This document shows positions 49,016-57,973 of a stretch of DNA of 64,000 nucleotides, piece by piece. Origin of the DNA: Acidimicrobiia bacterium (GTDB taxonomy: Bacteria > Actinomycetota > Acidimicrobiia > Spongiisociales > ZC4RG35); NCBI GenBank assembly GCA_028284765.1, contig JANQRA010000013.1:1-64000 (forward strand), given 5' to 3'. The notes beneath the pieces were generated by a model, which saw only the letters and a program-made list of their open reading frames with translations, was not told the origin of the DNA and made no database searches. The stretch's first letter is position 1. Each line of letters begins with the position of its first letter. The position numbers and the translations under genes were made by a program.

Positions 49016-50370
49016 CGATCACCGCGGTCTTCGATTCGCTCTTTGCAGTCTCTTTGGCACCGCTGGCCCATGCCGTCTTACCAGGGGATGACACCGTCGG
49101 ATCGGCGCTCATTGGACTTGCGATCATCGCTGGCCTGACCGCAATCGTGGGAGCTGGCGTGAAGCTGACGGCCCCAAAGCGAAATGCAGTAGATGAGCAA
49201 CCCAATGACTCGGTCTCAATAGAGAGTCACGATTCTCAGATCGATCATCCTCACGATCATCAAATGCATAGTCATGCGACACACGAGCATGACGGTTCAC
49301 ACGGCCATGGTCACTCCCATGACGATGACGGCCACGGCCACCACAACCACGACCACCACGACCACGACCACGACCACGACCATCCAACGGGTCTCCTTGG
49401 GCGGTTGAAGGAGTTGTACCAGCCGCACTCACACGACTCCGCCGACTCGGTCGACTCGGCTCTCGAGTCGTCAGCCAAGGGAATTCGGGCAGTCAAGATC
49501 TCCCTGGCTGGCCTGATGGCAACGGCTCTCTTTCAAGTTGCGATAGTTGCTCTCTCAGGCTCGGTGGCACTTCTCGCCGACACCATCCACAACTTCTCGG
49601 ATGCCCTCACCTCGATCCCTCTGTGGATTGCTTTCATCCTGGGCAGACGGGCTGCCAATCGCACCTACACCTATGGATATCGCCGCGCGGAGGATCTCTC
49701 CGGGCTTTTCATAGTTGCGATGATCGCCTTCTCTGCGGTGCTCGCAGGGTGGGAATCGGTCCGGCGATTGATAGAGCCTCAAGAAGTCGAGAACTTGGGT
49801 CTGGTGGCTGCGGCAGGCGTGATTGGGTTCATCGGCAATGAAGTTGTTGCCATATACCGCATTCGCGTTGGTCGTCAGATCGGATCAGCCGCACTTGTCG
49901 CAGACGGACACCACGCCCGCACCGACGGTCTCACCTCTCTCGCTGTCGTGCTTGGAGCGGCTGGCGTGGCTGTTGGGTTCCCTGCCGCCGATCCGATCAT
50001 CGGACTACTGATAACCATCGCGATCCTCTTTGTGTTGCGTGACGCTGCCCGGCAGGTCCTGCGGCGGTTGATGGACGGCGTCGATCCCGAGATTACCTCC
50101 GAGGTTGAAGAGCTGGCGGCGTCGACTCCAGGGGTGCTTGGGGTCTCCGAAGTCCGTGTGCGTTGGGTTGGACACCGGATGCACGCAACCCTCCACGCCG
50201 AGGTGGCCGAAGAACTCACCGTCGTTGATGGGCACAATGTCGCCGAAGCAGTCCGAGAGCAGCTCTTTGCCAAGTTCTCGAAGCTCGACGATGTGACAGT
50301 TCACATCGATCCGGAAGGCGGAGAGCGGCATCACCCGGTGACTTCCCAGCACGAACAGCAAAGGAGGTGA
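49012..50370 (+). CDS. Cation diffusion facilitator (CDF) metal transporter, His-rich
   Basis: Exports divalent metals, typically Zn2+, against protons. The 452-residue protein has an extra N-terminal helix (about 30-50), then a loop at 73-141 with more than 25 histidines and many aspartates, a metal-sensing or buffering segment. The CDF core follows: metal site H193/D197 in ADTIHNFSDAL and H301/D305 in DGHHARTDGLTSL, six helices, and a C-terminal ferredoxin-like domain with H residues (GHRMHATLHAEV). GTG 49012 overlaps the small ORF before it. Its stop lies within the Shine-Dalgarno of the next gene. Confidence 0.93.
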   Translation: MTITAVFDSLFAVSLAPLAHAVLPGDDTVGSALIGLAIIAGLTAIVGAGVKLTAPKRNAVDEQPNDSVSIESHDSQIDHPHDHQMHSHATHEHDGSHGHGHSHDDDGHGHHNHDHHDHDHDHDHPTGLLGRLKELYQPHSHDSADSVDSALESSAKGIRAVKISLAGLMATALFQVAIVALSGSVALLADTIHNFSDALTSIPLWIAFILGRRAANRTYTYGYRRAEDLSGLFIVAMIAFSAVLAGWESVRRLIEPQEVENLGLVAAAGVIGFIGNEVVAIYRIRVGRQIGSAALVADGHHARTDGLTSLAVVLGAAGVAVGFPAADPIIGLLITIAILFVLRDAARQVLRRLMDGVDPEITSEVEELAASTPGVLGVSEVRVRWVGHRMHATLHAEVAEELTVVDGHNVAEAVREQLFAKFSKLDDVTVHIDPEGGERHHPVTSQHEQQRR

Positions 50371-50374
50371 CTGC

Positions 50375-52528
50375 ATGACCCCCGCCTCCAGTGTTGGGTT
50401 GACCGACGCTGAGAGTTCGGTCGCTGATCGACGCCGGGTCGAGAGCGACGAAGCTCTGCTTCAGATCGAAGACCTTCGTGTTTCTTTCGAGGGCCGAGAC
50501 GAGACAGTCCACGCTGTGAACGGCGTCAGTCTCGCCGTGAAACGGGGGGAGGTCTTCGCTGTGGTGGGCGAGTCGGGCTCGGGCAAGAGTGTCTCCATGC
50601 TGAGTGTGATGGGCTTGCTCGAATCGCCGCCGGCCCGAATCTCGGGTTCGATCGTGTTCAACGGGATTGAACTCACCACTCTCTCTAGACGTCAGATGAA
50701 GTCGATCAGAGGATCCGAAATCGGAATGGTTTTTCAGGACCCCATGTCGTCGCTGAATCCAGTCCACCCTGTCGGCAAACAGATCGCCGAGTCCGTTTTG
50801 CTCCACCGCGATGTGAGCAGAAAAGCTGCCAAAGCACGCGCTCTCGATCTTCTGGATCGGGTTGGGATCCCAGATGCCGGGAAGAGGGCCGACGACTTCC
50901 CTCATGAGTTCTCTGGCGGAATGCGTCAACGTGCAATGGTCGCAATGGCGTTGGCATGCGACCCGAAGCTTCTCATCGCAGATGAGCCGACGACAGCCCT
51001 GGACGTCACCGTGCAGCGACAGATCGTGACTCTGGTCAATGAGCTACAAGCTGAGTCGAACATGGCGGTCATCTGGATCACTCATGACCTCGGTGTCGTT
51101 GCCGAGATCGCCGACCGCGTAGCGGTCATGTACGCCGGTCGATTGATGGAGACCGGCACGGCCGATTCGATCTATTCCTCCACTCGCCACCCGTACACCT
51201 CCGGGCTCTTGCGCTCCATACCTCGTCTCGACACCCCGCTGGTGGAACGTTTGCCCGAGATACCGGGATCACCACCCCACGTGACAACCCTCCTCGCCAG
51301 CTGTCCTTTCCACCAACGTTGCCCGCTAGGCGAGTCAGGCTGCACTGATTCTTTGCCGGAGCTCGAGGACACAGGGAAGGGCACAATGACGGCCTGTATC
51401 CACCATCGAGCCATGGATGCGCCGGGCAGTATCTGGCCGATCGAGGAGTTGTCGCGGTCCGACGACAAGAGTTCCGAGCTTCGGCACCTGGTGGCAATCG
51501 AAGGCTTGAAGGTTCATTTCCCCATAAGCCGTGGAGGTTTCAGGAGGAAGCGATTGGCCGTCAGGGCGGTGGACGGGATCGACCTCGACATCCATTCGGG
51601 CAAGACCGTTGGGATCGTGGGTGAAAGCGGTTCCGGCAAGAGCACCCTGGGGCGAACTCTGGTTGGTCTCGAAACCCCAACGGAGGGCTCAATACTCATC
51701 GATGGCAAGCCACTCGACACGTCGAGCGGCGCACACAGACGGCGGGTTCAGATGGTCTTTCAGGATCCGTATTCGTCGATGAACCCTGGACAGAAGGTCT
51801 TCGAGATCGTGAGCGAGCCGATGCGAATACACAAGATCGGCACTCCAGACCAACACCACCAACGGGTTGCCGAACTCCTCCAGATGGTGGGTTTGCGTCC
51901 CGATGTGATCGATCGATACCCCCACGAGTTCAGCGGAGGCCAGCGACAGCGGATTGCCATCGCCCGCGCCCTTGCGGCTGACCCTGAAGTAGTTGTCTGT
52001 GACGAGCCAGTGTCTGCGTTGGACGTCTCGGTTCAGGCGCAGATCATCAACCTTCTCCGCGATATTCAGAAGAGAACCGACCTCGCTCTCGTCTTCATCG
52101 CCCACGACCTGTCAGTGGTTCGTCAGATATCGGATGAAATGAACGTCATGTACCTCGGGCAGGTGGTCGAGAGGGCTTCTCGAGACGACATTTTCGACAA
52201 CCCCCTGCATCCTTATACGCGAGCTCTGCTGGCCGCAGTCCCTGTGCCGGACCCCCATGGCAAGGAGGCTCGTCTGTCTCCGCCACTCGAAGGTGACCTG
52301 CCGAATCCGGCCGATCCGCCCACCGGTTGCCGATTTCACACGAGATGCCCGGTTGCAGTTCCTGGGTTGTGCTCGGAGAAGGTCCCTGAATTTCGAGAAG
52401 TGGCCCCGGGTCGATGGGCCTCGTGTCATCTGATTGAGGAGGGCGACAAGCCGATTCTGAAGATCCAAAAGCGGGAAACGGAGGAGGAGAACAATGAACC
52501 AACACAAGACGAGGAGACCAATCAATGA
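50375..52528 (+). CDS. Peptide-type ABC importer, fused DppD-DppF ATPases
   Basis: A 717-residue fusion of the two ATPases that normally come as separate DppD/OppD and DppF/OppF. Walker A appears at residues 65-72 and again near 416 (both VVGESGSGKS-like), signatures FSGGMRQRAMVAMALA and FSGGQRQRIAIARALA, Walker B LLIADEPTTALD and VVVCDEPVSALDV. Each half ends in the cysteine-bearing oligopeptide-transporter tail (SCPFHQRCPLGESGC; GCRFHTRCPVAVPGLC). AAAGGAGGTGA just before ATG 50375 is an almost perfect Shine-Dalgarno and overlaps the CDF stop. It powers the binding protein and permeases that follow. Confidence 0.95.
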   Translation: MTPASSVGLTDAESSVADRRRVESDEALLQIEDLRVSFEGRDETVHAVNGVSLAVKRGEVFAVVGESGSGKSVSMLSVMGLLESPPARISGSIVFNGIELTTLSRRQMKSIRGSEIGMVFQDPMSSLNPVHPVGKQIAESVLLHRDVSRKAAKARALDLLDRVGIPDAGKRADDFPHEFSGGMRQRAMVAMALACDPKLLIADEPTTALDVTVQRQIVTLVNELQAESNMAVIWITHDLGVVAEIADRVAVMYAGRLMETGTADSIYSSTRHPYTSGLLRSIPRLDTPLVERLPEIPGSPPHVTTLLASCPFHQRCPLGESGCTDSLPELEDTGKGTMTACIHHRAMDAPGSIWPIEELSRSDDKSSELRHLVAIEGLKVHFPISRGGFRRKRLAVRAVDGIDLDIHSGKTVGIVGESGSGKSTLGRTLVGLETPTEGSILIDGKPLDTSSGAHRRRVQMVFQDPYSSMNPGQKVFEIVSEPMRIHKIGTPDQHHQRVAELLQMVGLRPDVIDRYPHEFSGGQRQRIAIARALAADPEVVVCDEPVSALDVSVQAQIINLLRDIQKRTDLALVFIAHDLSVVRQISDEMNVMYLGQVVERASRDDIFDNPLHPYTRALLAAVPVPDPHGKEARLSPPLEGDLPNPADPPTGCRFHTRCPVAVPGLCSEKVPEFREVAPGRWASCHLIEEGDKPILKIQKRETEEENNEPTQDEETNQ

Positions 52529-54222
52529 TGAGTAGCAAGAAGGTGTTGTGGATCTTGACGGTCTGCCTCGCCCTCGTTCTGGCTGCATGTGGTGGCTCAG
52601 ACACGGGTGACACGACCACCACAGCCGGTGGCGATGAGCCCGGGACCACATCAGGTGAGACTCCTGATACAACCGAGCCATCTGATGACCCGGTCGTTGT
52701 CAGAGCGGCCATCAACAACGACGAAGACACCATCAACCCCTACACGTATGTGACCGGGTTCCCCGGTTGGAACATGTTGATGATGCAGTACGACTCGCTG
52801 ATGCAGTTCGACGCGGACGGTGTTCCGCAGCCGTGGCTGGCGGAGACCGTCGAAGCTAGCGAAGACCTCGCCACTTGGACCGTGACCATTGTCGACGGCG
52901 TGACGTGGCATGACGGCGAGCCGCTGACGATCGAGGACGTGAAGTTCGCTTACGACTACTTCCTCACCAACGCGGCCGGGCGCTTCGCCCGCGACCTCGC
53001 CGGTGTCGAGTCGGTTGAGATCACAGGCGAACGTGAAGTGACTATCAGCCTCGCCGGGCCCAGCCCTGCGTTTGATCAGGTCGCACTCGGTGACATCCCG
53101 ATCATTCCTCAGCACATTTGGGAAACGATCGAAGGACCCTCCGAGGCGACCTTCGACATCGACGTCAACATCGGATCGGGACCGTTCAAGCTGGTGGAGT
53201 ATGTGCCAGACCAGAGCTACCGATTCGAAGCAAACCCGGACTACTTCCTGGGTGCTCCGGCTGTCGATGAGCTGGTTGTTGTGATCTTCGCCGACGACGC
53301 TGGAGCTCTCGCAGCCATCCGGTCGGGCGAAGTGGACGTGATCTTCGATCGGGTCAGCCCGGAGCAGATTGAGCTTCTCGATGCTCAGGATCCCCTGGAC
53401 ATCTCCCAGGGCCCGGAATTCACGACCCAGATGATCAACTACGACGCCACCAAGGCGCCGTTTGACGACATCGCGGTCCGCCAAGCGATTGATCTCGCTG
53501 TCGATCGGCAGGACATCGTGGACACGGTCTATCTAGGCGCGGCAACTGTTGGAAGCCCCGGATGGGTGCATCCCGACAAGCCGGTGTACAACCCCGACGT
53601 CGCTGCCGTGTACGACGTGGATGCGGCCAACGCACTGTTGGACGACGCTGGCTACGCCGATACCGACGACGATGGGATCAGGGAGTTCGACGGGCAACCA
53701 ATGTCCTTCGAGTACCTGACCAACGCCGAAGACTCACTACGTCTGAGGATCTCCGAGCTGGTGTCCGAGATGCTCGCCGACATTGGTATCGAGGTGAACG
53801 TCGCCTCGGTCGAGTCATCGACCTGGGAAGAGGCTGTCTGGCCTGGTTTCGACATCAACAACGGACGCAACTACGAGATGGCGATGTGGGGTTGGTCAGC
53901 ACCGGTGCAAGCCAACACCATCCGGCTCGGGCAGCTCGTTCATGGTGATCCCGGCAAGGGATTCCTGAACCTGACCGGGTTCGACGATCCTGATCTGAAC
54001 GCTCTTGTTGATCAGCTGGAAGTGGAGGGTGATCCCGAAACTGCACAGCAGTTGTTGAACGACATTCAGGCGCAGATCGCAGAGAAGCTGCCGTTTGTGC
54101 TTCTGGCGTATCCCGATGGTGCCTACGTGTACAACTCGGACGTCTATGGAGACTGGGAGTTCATCGCGGGTCAGGGCATTGTCAGCAAGGTCTCGCTGCT
54201 TCCAGCAGCCGCGCGGCCGTAG
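52525..54222 (+). CDS. Family 5 extracellular solute-binding lipoprotein
   Basis: A 565-residue substrate-binding protein for the peptide/nickel class of ABC importers. It has a lipobox (LALVLAACGG), a Thr/Asp linker to about residue 55, then the family core: DGVTWHDGEPLTIEDVKFAY, GSGPFKLVEYVPDQSYRFEAN and VRQAIDLAVDRQDIVDTVYL. The ligand may be a peptide, a metal chelate or another small molecule; the family is too broad to choose. Start ATG 52525 (or the next codon) overlaps the ATPase stop. A strong hairpin follows the gene, as is common after binding proteins made in excess. Confidence 0.94.
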   Translation: MMSSKKVLWILTVCLALVLAACGGSDTGDTTTTAGGDEPGTTSGETPDTTEPSDDPVVVRAAINNDEDTINPYTYVTGFPGWNMLMMQYDSLMQFDADGVPQPWLAETVEASEDLATWTVTIVDGVTWHDGEPLTIEDVKFAYDYFLTNAAGRFARDLAGVESVEITGEREVTISLAGPSPAFDQVALGDIPIIPQHIWETIEGPSEATFDIDVNIGSGPFKLVEYVPDQSYRFEANPDYFLGAPAVDELVVVIFADDAGALAAIRSGEVDVIFDRVSPEQIELLDAQDPLDISQGPEFTTQMINYDATKAPFDDIAVRQAIDLAVDRQDIVDTVYLGAATVGSPGWVHPDKPVYNPDVAAVYDVDAANALLDDAGYADTDDDGIREFDGQPMSFEYLTNAEDSLRLRISELVSEMLADIGIEVNVASVESSTWEEAVWPGFDINNGRNYEMAMWGWSAPVQANTIRLGQLVHGDPGKGFLNLTGFDDPDLNALVDQLEVEGDPETAQQLLNDIQAQIAEKLPFVLLAYPDGAYVYNSDVYGDWEFIAGQGIVSKVSLLPAAARP

Positions 54223-54241
54223 ACCGACATCAATCATGCTG

Positions 54242-54273
54242 AGTGTGGCCCCGCCTCTTGACGGGGCCACACT
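54242..54273 (+). other. Intercistronic stem-loop after the binding-protein gene
   Basis: AGTGTGGCCCCG (54242-54253) pairs perfectly with CGGGGCCACACT (54262-54273), 12 bp with an 8-base loop and no T-run. Placed between the binding protein and the permeases, it likely protects the upstream mRNA or partly stops transcription, giving more binding protein than permease. Confidence 0.75.
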
Positions 54274-54295
54274 GGCAATGGAGGAGTGAAACGGA

Positions 54296-55273
54296 GTGAG
54301 GCGGGCCGGACTCAACCGATTGGGTCAATACCTGATCGTCTTTGTTGTGGCCGTGACCCTGAATTTCATTCTTCCCCGACTGATGCCGGGGAATCCGCTG
54401 GCCCTCATCGCCGGCGTTGATGTCGGACTCCTAACACCTGACCAGCGAGCTGAAATCATCGAGGCGGCAGGTCTCAACGAGCCGCTGATCAGCCAATACT
54501 TCGATTACTGGAAATCGATCCTGACCGGGGATCTCGGTTTCTCATATCGGTCCGGTCGCCCGATCTCGGAGCTGATCGCGGAACGGCTCCCGTGGACCTT
54601 GCTGCTCGCTGGTGGAGCGCTGGTGATCTCTGCCTTCTTCGGAATCATCCTTGGGGCCATCTCGGCCTGGCGCAGAGGCAAGAAGCTCGACTTGGGTCTC
54701 CTGTCGTCGATGATCGCCCTGGAGTCGTTGCCGTCCTTCTGGTTGGGGATGCTGCTCATCTCCCTTTTCTCGGTGTCGTGGGGACTTCTTCCCTCGTTTG
54801 GGGCTGTTACACCCGCATCCGACCTGGTGGGTTGGGATCACGTTCGGGATGTGATTGAACATGCGATCCTGCCGGTCGCGACATTGTCTGTGCTGTCGAT
54901 TCCTGGCGTGTACCTGACGATGCGGTACTCCATGCTCGAGGTCCTCGGTGAGGACTTCATCCGGACCGCCCGAGCGAAAGGAGCTTCGGAGACTCGGGTG
55001 CTTTTTGGCCACGTCGCCCGCAACGCCATGGCTCCCGTCGTCACCTTTCTCGCCATAAGGCTTGCGTTCGCCTTCGGCGGGGCGGTCATTATCGAGACCG
55101 TCTTCTCGTATCCGGGTCTGGGCCGGTTGGTGTTCGAGTCTGTTGGAGGTCGTGACTTCCCGGTGATGCAAGCCGCCTTCCTGGTCTTCACCGTTGCTGT
55201 CTTACTCGCAAACCTCGCCGCCGACTTCCTCTATCCGTTGCTCGATCCACGAACGAGGGCTCGCAATGAGTGA
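54296..55273 (+). CDS. Peptide-type ABC importer permease, DppB/OppB type
   Basis: A 325-residue inner-membrane permease with six helices. Marks of the DppB family: N-terminal RLGQYLIVFVVAVTLNFILP, LTGDLGFSYRSGRPISELIA, and the ATPase-coupling loop DFIRTARAKGASETRVLFGH followed by NAMAPVVTFLAIRLAFAFGG. GTG 54296 is the first start in frame after the stem-loop, with GGAGGAG 10 bases upstream. It overlaps the next permease gene by eight bases. Confidence 0.93.
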   Translation: MRRAGLNRLGQYLIVFVVAVTLNFILPRLMPGNPLALIAGVDVGLLTPDQRAEIIEAAGLNEPLISQYFDYWKSILTGDLGFSYRSGRPISELIAERLPWTLLLAGGALVISAFFGIILGAISAWRRGKKLDLGLLSSMIALESLPSFWLGMLLISLFSVSWGLLPSFGAVTPASDLVGWDHVRDVIEHAILPVATLSVLSIPGVYLTMRYSMLEVLGEDFIRTARAKGASETRVLFGHVARNAMAPVVTFLAIRLAFAFGGAVIIETVFSYPGLGRLVFESVGGRDFPVMQAAFLVFTVAVLLANLAADFLYPLLDPRTRARNE

Positions 55274-56129
55274 CTCACTCGTAGCCCCGCCCGACCGCAG
55301 CAAGCGGAGACGCTTCAGGGGAATCGCGGACAAGCTCGGGATCCTCGGGATCTTCATCGTCTCAGCCATGATCCTCATGGCCGTGTTTGCGCCCTGGATT
55401 GCTCCTTACGATCCGACAGAGAGGGTCGGGCGCCCGTTCCAGACTCCAAGTGCCGAGCACCTGCTCGGTACCAACGACGTGGGACAGGACCTTCTATCGG
55501 AACTGATCTTCGGGGCGCGAGTGTCTCTGACCGTCGGGCTGGTGGCTGCTCTGGTGGCATTCATCATCGGTACGACCGTCGGCGTTCTTGCTGGGTACTA
55601 CCCGAAACGCATCGGCACGGTGCTGATGCGGACCGTGGACGTCGTGCTCATCCTGCCCTTTTTGCCGCTTCTCATCGTGTTGGCCGCCTATCTGGGTAGG
55701 AGCCTGATCAACACGATCCTGGTCATCGGGATCCTCATTTGGGCCGCCCCAGCGCGGGTGATTCGCTCGCAGGTTTTGTCACTGCGCTCGCGTGAGTACG
55801 TTCTTGCCGCCCAGACCATGGGGGCCCCCGACAGGTGGGCGATATGGCGACATGTGCTGCCACGTACCGCACTTCTGGCAACGAGCACGTTCGTGAGAGC
55901 CGTTTCGACCGCGATCCTCTTGGAAGCCGCTCTGAGTTTCCTCGGACTCGGAGATCCCATCCAGAAGAGTTGGGGCTCGATGTTGTTCTGGGCTCAGACC
56001 CGCGGCGCATTCCTCACCCCCGCATGGAAGTGGTGGGTCTTGCCACCGGGAATCATGATCATGCTCGCCAGCCTCGGTTTTGCCTTCATTGCTTTCGCGG
56101 TGGAGGAGCGAATCAATCCACGTTTGTGA
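55266..56129 (+). CDS. Peptide-type ABC importer permease, DppC/OppC type
   Basis: A 287-residue permease of the DppC family: the N-terminal basic segment (DRSKRRRFRGIADKLGILG), APYDPTERVGRPFQTPSAEH leading to LLGTNDVGQDLLSELIFGAR, and the coupling loop LRSREYVLAAQTMGAPDRWA. It pairs with the DppB-type protein. ATG 55266 overlaps the preceding gene by eight bases; the frame from 55194 is inside that gene and was rejected. The cupin gene follows after 19 bases. Confidence 0.94.
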   Translation: MSDSLVAPPDRSKRRRFRGIADKLGILGIFIVSAMILMAVFAPWIAPYDPTERVGRPFQTPSAEHLLGTNDVGQDLLSELIFGARVSLTVGLVAALVAFIIGTTVGVLAGYYPKRIGTVLMRTVDVVLILPFLPLLIVLAAYLGRSLINTILVIGILIWAAPARVIRSQVLSLRSREYVLAAQTMGAPDRWAIWRHVLPRTALLATSTFVRAVSTAILLEAALSFLGLGDPIQKSWGSMLFWAQTRGAFLTPAWKWWVLPPGIMIMLASLGFAFIAFAVEERINPRL

Positions 56130-56148
56130 GACTGAAAGGAAACGGAAC

Positions 56149-56697
56149 ATGAATGAACCAATTGCACCGCTCATCGGCCACGAGGTGAAGGGCGAAACAG
56201 AGATCCTTCGAGATGTGGCCAATCAGCCGGGGCTGGAGACGATTGAAGGCAGGCTGGTGCCGCTGCTCTCAGCCGAGCGAATCAAATCGCACATCATCGT
56301 CATGCACCCCGGGCAGTACGCAGCACCGCATGCCCATCCAACCGAGAGCATCATCTACACCATCTCAGGGAGCTGGGTGTCGTCGACGATCACCGAGGAC
56401 GGTGATGAGCTCAGGTCGGTCGTCAACGAGGGCGACTTGTTCACATTCGGCGACAATGTCCCCACCGGGTACGAGACGCCGTTTGACGACCCTGCTGTGA
56501 TCCTCATCCTCAAGGGTGGGTCGGCAACGCGTGAAGAGATGGAGGAAGGCATGAGGTCGGCGAAGGCGATCCTCGACAAGGAGTCGGCCGAAGGTGAGCC
56601 ATTCAGCTATGCCGAGTTGGATGCCGACCATCCGGCCGCGGTGTTCGCCAAGGAAGTCACCGGGCGCAATCCGGTCGAGCACTTTGGGGGCGCATGA
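56149..56697 (+). CDS. Cupin-domain protein
   Basis: A 182-residue single-domain cupin. The metal-binding motif is H61-A-H63-P-T-E66 in APHAHPTESIIYTISGSWV; the second motif is around GDLFTFGDNVPTGYETP, where a histidine is missing. It could be a small dioxygenase, isomerase or a ligand-binding protein. AAAGGA before ATG 56149 is the Shine-Dalgarno. Its last codon overlaps the hydrolase gene by four bases, placing it in the same catabolic unit. Confidence 0.86.
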   Translation: MNEPIAPLIGHEVKGETEILRDVANQPGLETIEGRLVPLLSAERIKSHIIVMHPGQYAAPHAHPTESIIYTISGSWVSSTITEDGDELRSVVNEGDLFTFGDNVPTGYETPFDDPAVILILKGGSATREEMEEGMRSAKAILDKESAEGEPFSYAELDADHPAAVFAKEVTGRNPVEHFGGA

Positions 56698-57710
56698 ACG
56701 TCATCCCCGTCTCCTACGAGAGCGGGAGCGAAGTCATTGGAGGCGATTTGGTTCTTCCAGAAGGGAGTGGACCATTCCCCGCTCTGCTCACCGTCGCCGG
56801 CACCGGCCCCCAGAACCGAAACGGGGACATGGTATTGGCAGATGGAGAGGTGAAGAGTCACCCGCGCCACAAATGGGTGGGTGAACGGTTAGCTGCCGCC
56901 GGGATAGCTCAGCTCCGCTATGACAAACGTGGGGTCGGGGAGAGCACCGGCGGTGGGAGCGGGCCGGGCGATCCGCCGGGTGAGCGTGATGAGTACGCCA
57001 ATGTGCTGACCGATGTCGAAGATGCCCTCTCGGCCCTGGCGTTCCTGGCCAGTCGCCCCGAGATCGATGCCGACCGCATCGTGGTCATGGGCACATCCGC
57101 CGGGGTCTACTTCTCGTGCATCGCAGCCTCGAAGACCGACGTTCCTTGCGGCTACATCCTCTGGGGTGGGGTTCACATGGAGCTAGCCGACTTCGGAGAC
57201 TTGATTTACAACCGGGCCCTTGACTACCGGGCCCGTGGAGAGCGGGAACAGGAGGTAGTCGATACTCACGCGCCAGTGTTCGTCGAGCGCGGCAGGAGAT
57301 GGCCAGGCGTAGTGGAGGCTGCCCGTGCCGGGCAAGATCGATATGAATGGGAACAGGACGGAGAGATTCGCAGCGAGTCGATCGTGCGAACCCGGCAGGA
57401 GATCGAGATTCCGTACCCGGATCAGTTCCGACACATCAAGACCCCGGTGATGGTCATTCACGGCGACCAAGACATGAACGTCCCGGTGTCGGAGGCGCAT
57501 GCGGTTGCCCAGGCACTAGAGGATGCCGGCAATCAGGATGTGACTCTCACCATCGTTCCCGGTGCCGACCACGGGATGCACATCGCACCATCCACGTTTG
57601 ATTTCGACGACCGGATGCTTCATCTGTTCGTGTCCCAACGCGACTTCCCCTATTCCGAGTACTTCATCCACTCGGTGGTCGGCTGGATCAAGGATCTGCC
57701 TCTGCGATGA
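56694..57710 (+). CDS. Alpha/beta hydrolase (X-Pro dipeptidyl-peptidase/esterase-like)
   Basis: A 338-residue serine hydrolase of the alpha/beta fold: QLRYDKRGVGESTGG as the oxyanion-side strand, nucleophile S135 in VMGTSAGVYFS, the acid in VIHGDQDMNVPVSEA and H in VPGADHGMHIA. A 60-residue helical cap (ELADFGDLIYNRALDYRARG to GEIRSESIVRTRQEIEI) covers the site. It resembles the S15/DUF-type peptidase-esterase group. Next to a peptide importer it may hydrolyse the imported compound. ATG 56694 overlaps the cupin stop (ATGA) and the stop overlaps the Rieske gene. Confidence 0.88.
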   Translation: MNVIPVSYESGSEVIGGDLVLPEGSGPFPALLTVAGTGPQNRNGDMVLADGEVKSHPRHKWVGERLAAAGIAQLRYDKRGVGESTGGGSGPGDPPGERDEYANVLTDVEDALSALAFLASRPEIDADRIVVMGTSAGVYFSCIAASKTDVPCGYILWGGVHMELADFGDLIYNRALDYRARGEREQEVVDTHAPVFVERGRRWPGVVEAARAGQDRYEWEQDGEIRSESIVRTRQEIEIPYPDQFRHIKTPVMVIHGDQDMNVPVSEAHAVAQALEDAGNQDVTLTIVPGADHGMHIAPSTFDFDDRMLHLFVSQRDFPYSEYFIHSVVGWIKDLPLR

Positions 57711-57973
57711 CCTGGCGAATAGTCGACGTGCACGGGAGGGCGTTCCTCCTTGGCCAGCACCAGGGGAAGGCATGGGCAATCGAAGACCATTGCAGTCATG
57801 CCGACTGCAGGTTCAGTTCAGATGGGGAAGTCACCGGTGGTGTGGCCATCTGCAACTGCCATGGTTCGGAATTCGACCTCTTCACCGGTGACGTGGTGAG
57901 GCCCCCCGCCAAGGCGCCGATCGAGACACTTCCTGCTGCGATGGTCGACGGTAAGCCGGAGTTGGCCCCATGA
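57707..57973 (+). CDS. Small Rieske-type [2Fe-2S] ferredoxin
   Basis: An 88-residue stand-alone Rieske domain. Cluster ligands C29-S-H31 (DHCSHADC) and C49-N-C-H52 (AICNCHGSEFDLFTGDVV) are intact; two further cysteines (C34, C51) sit beside them. Such proteins carry single electrons to oxygenases. It lies between an alpha/beta hydrolase and a cytochrome P450 gene, with four-base overlaps on both sides, so it is the likely electron donor of the P450. No ferredoxin reductase gene is in the window. Confidence 0.93.
   Translation: MTWRIVDVHGRAFLLGQHQGKAWAIEDHCSHADCRFSSDGEVTGGVAICNCHGSEFDLFTGDVVRPPAKAPIETLPAAMVDGKPELAP

Noticed and set aside
49320-49390. Short tandem DNA repeat (CACGAC units)
   Set aside because: It encodes the in-frame His/Asp loop of the CDF transporter; codons vary and the amino-acid pattern explains it.
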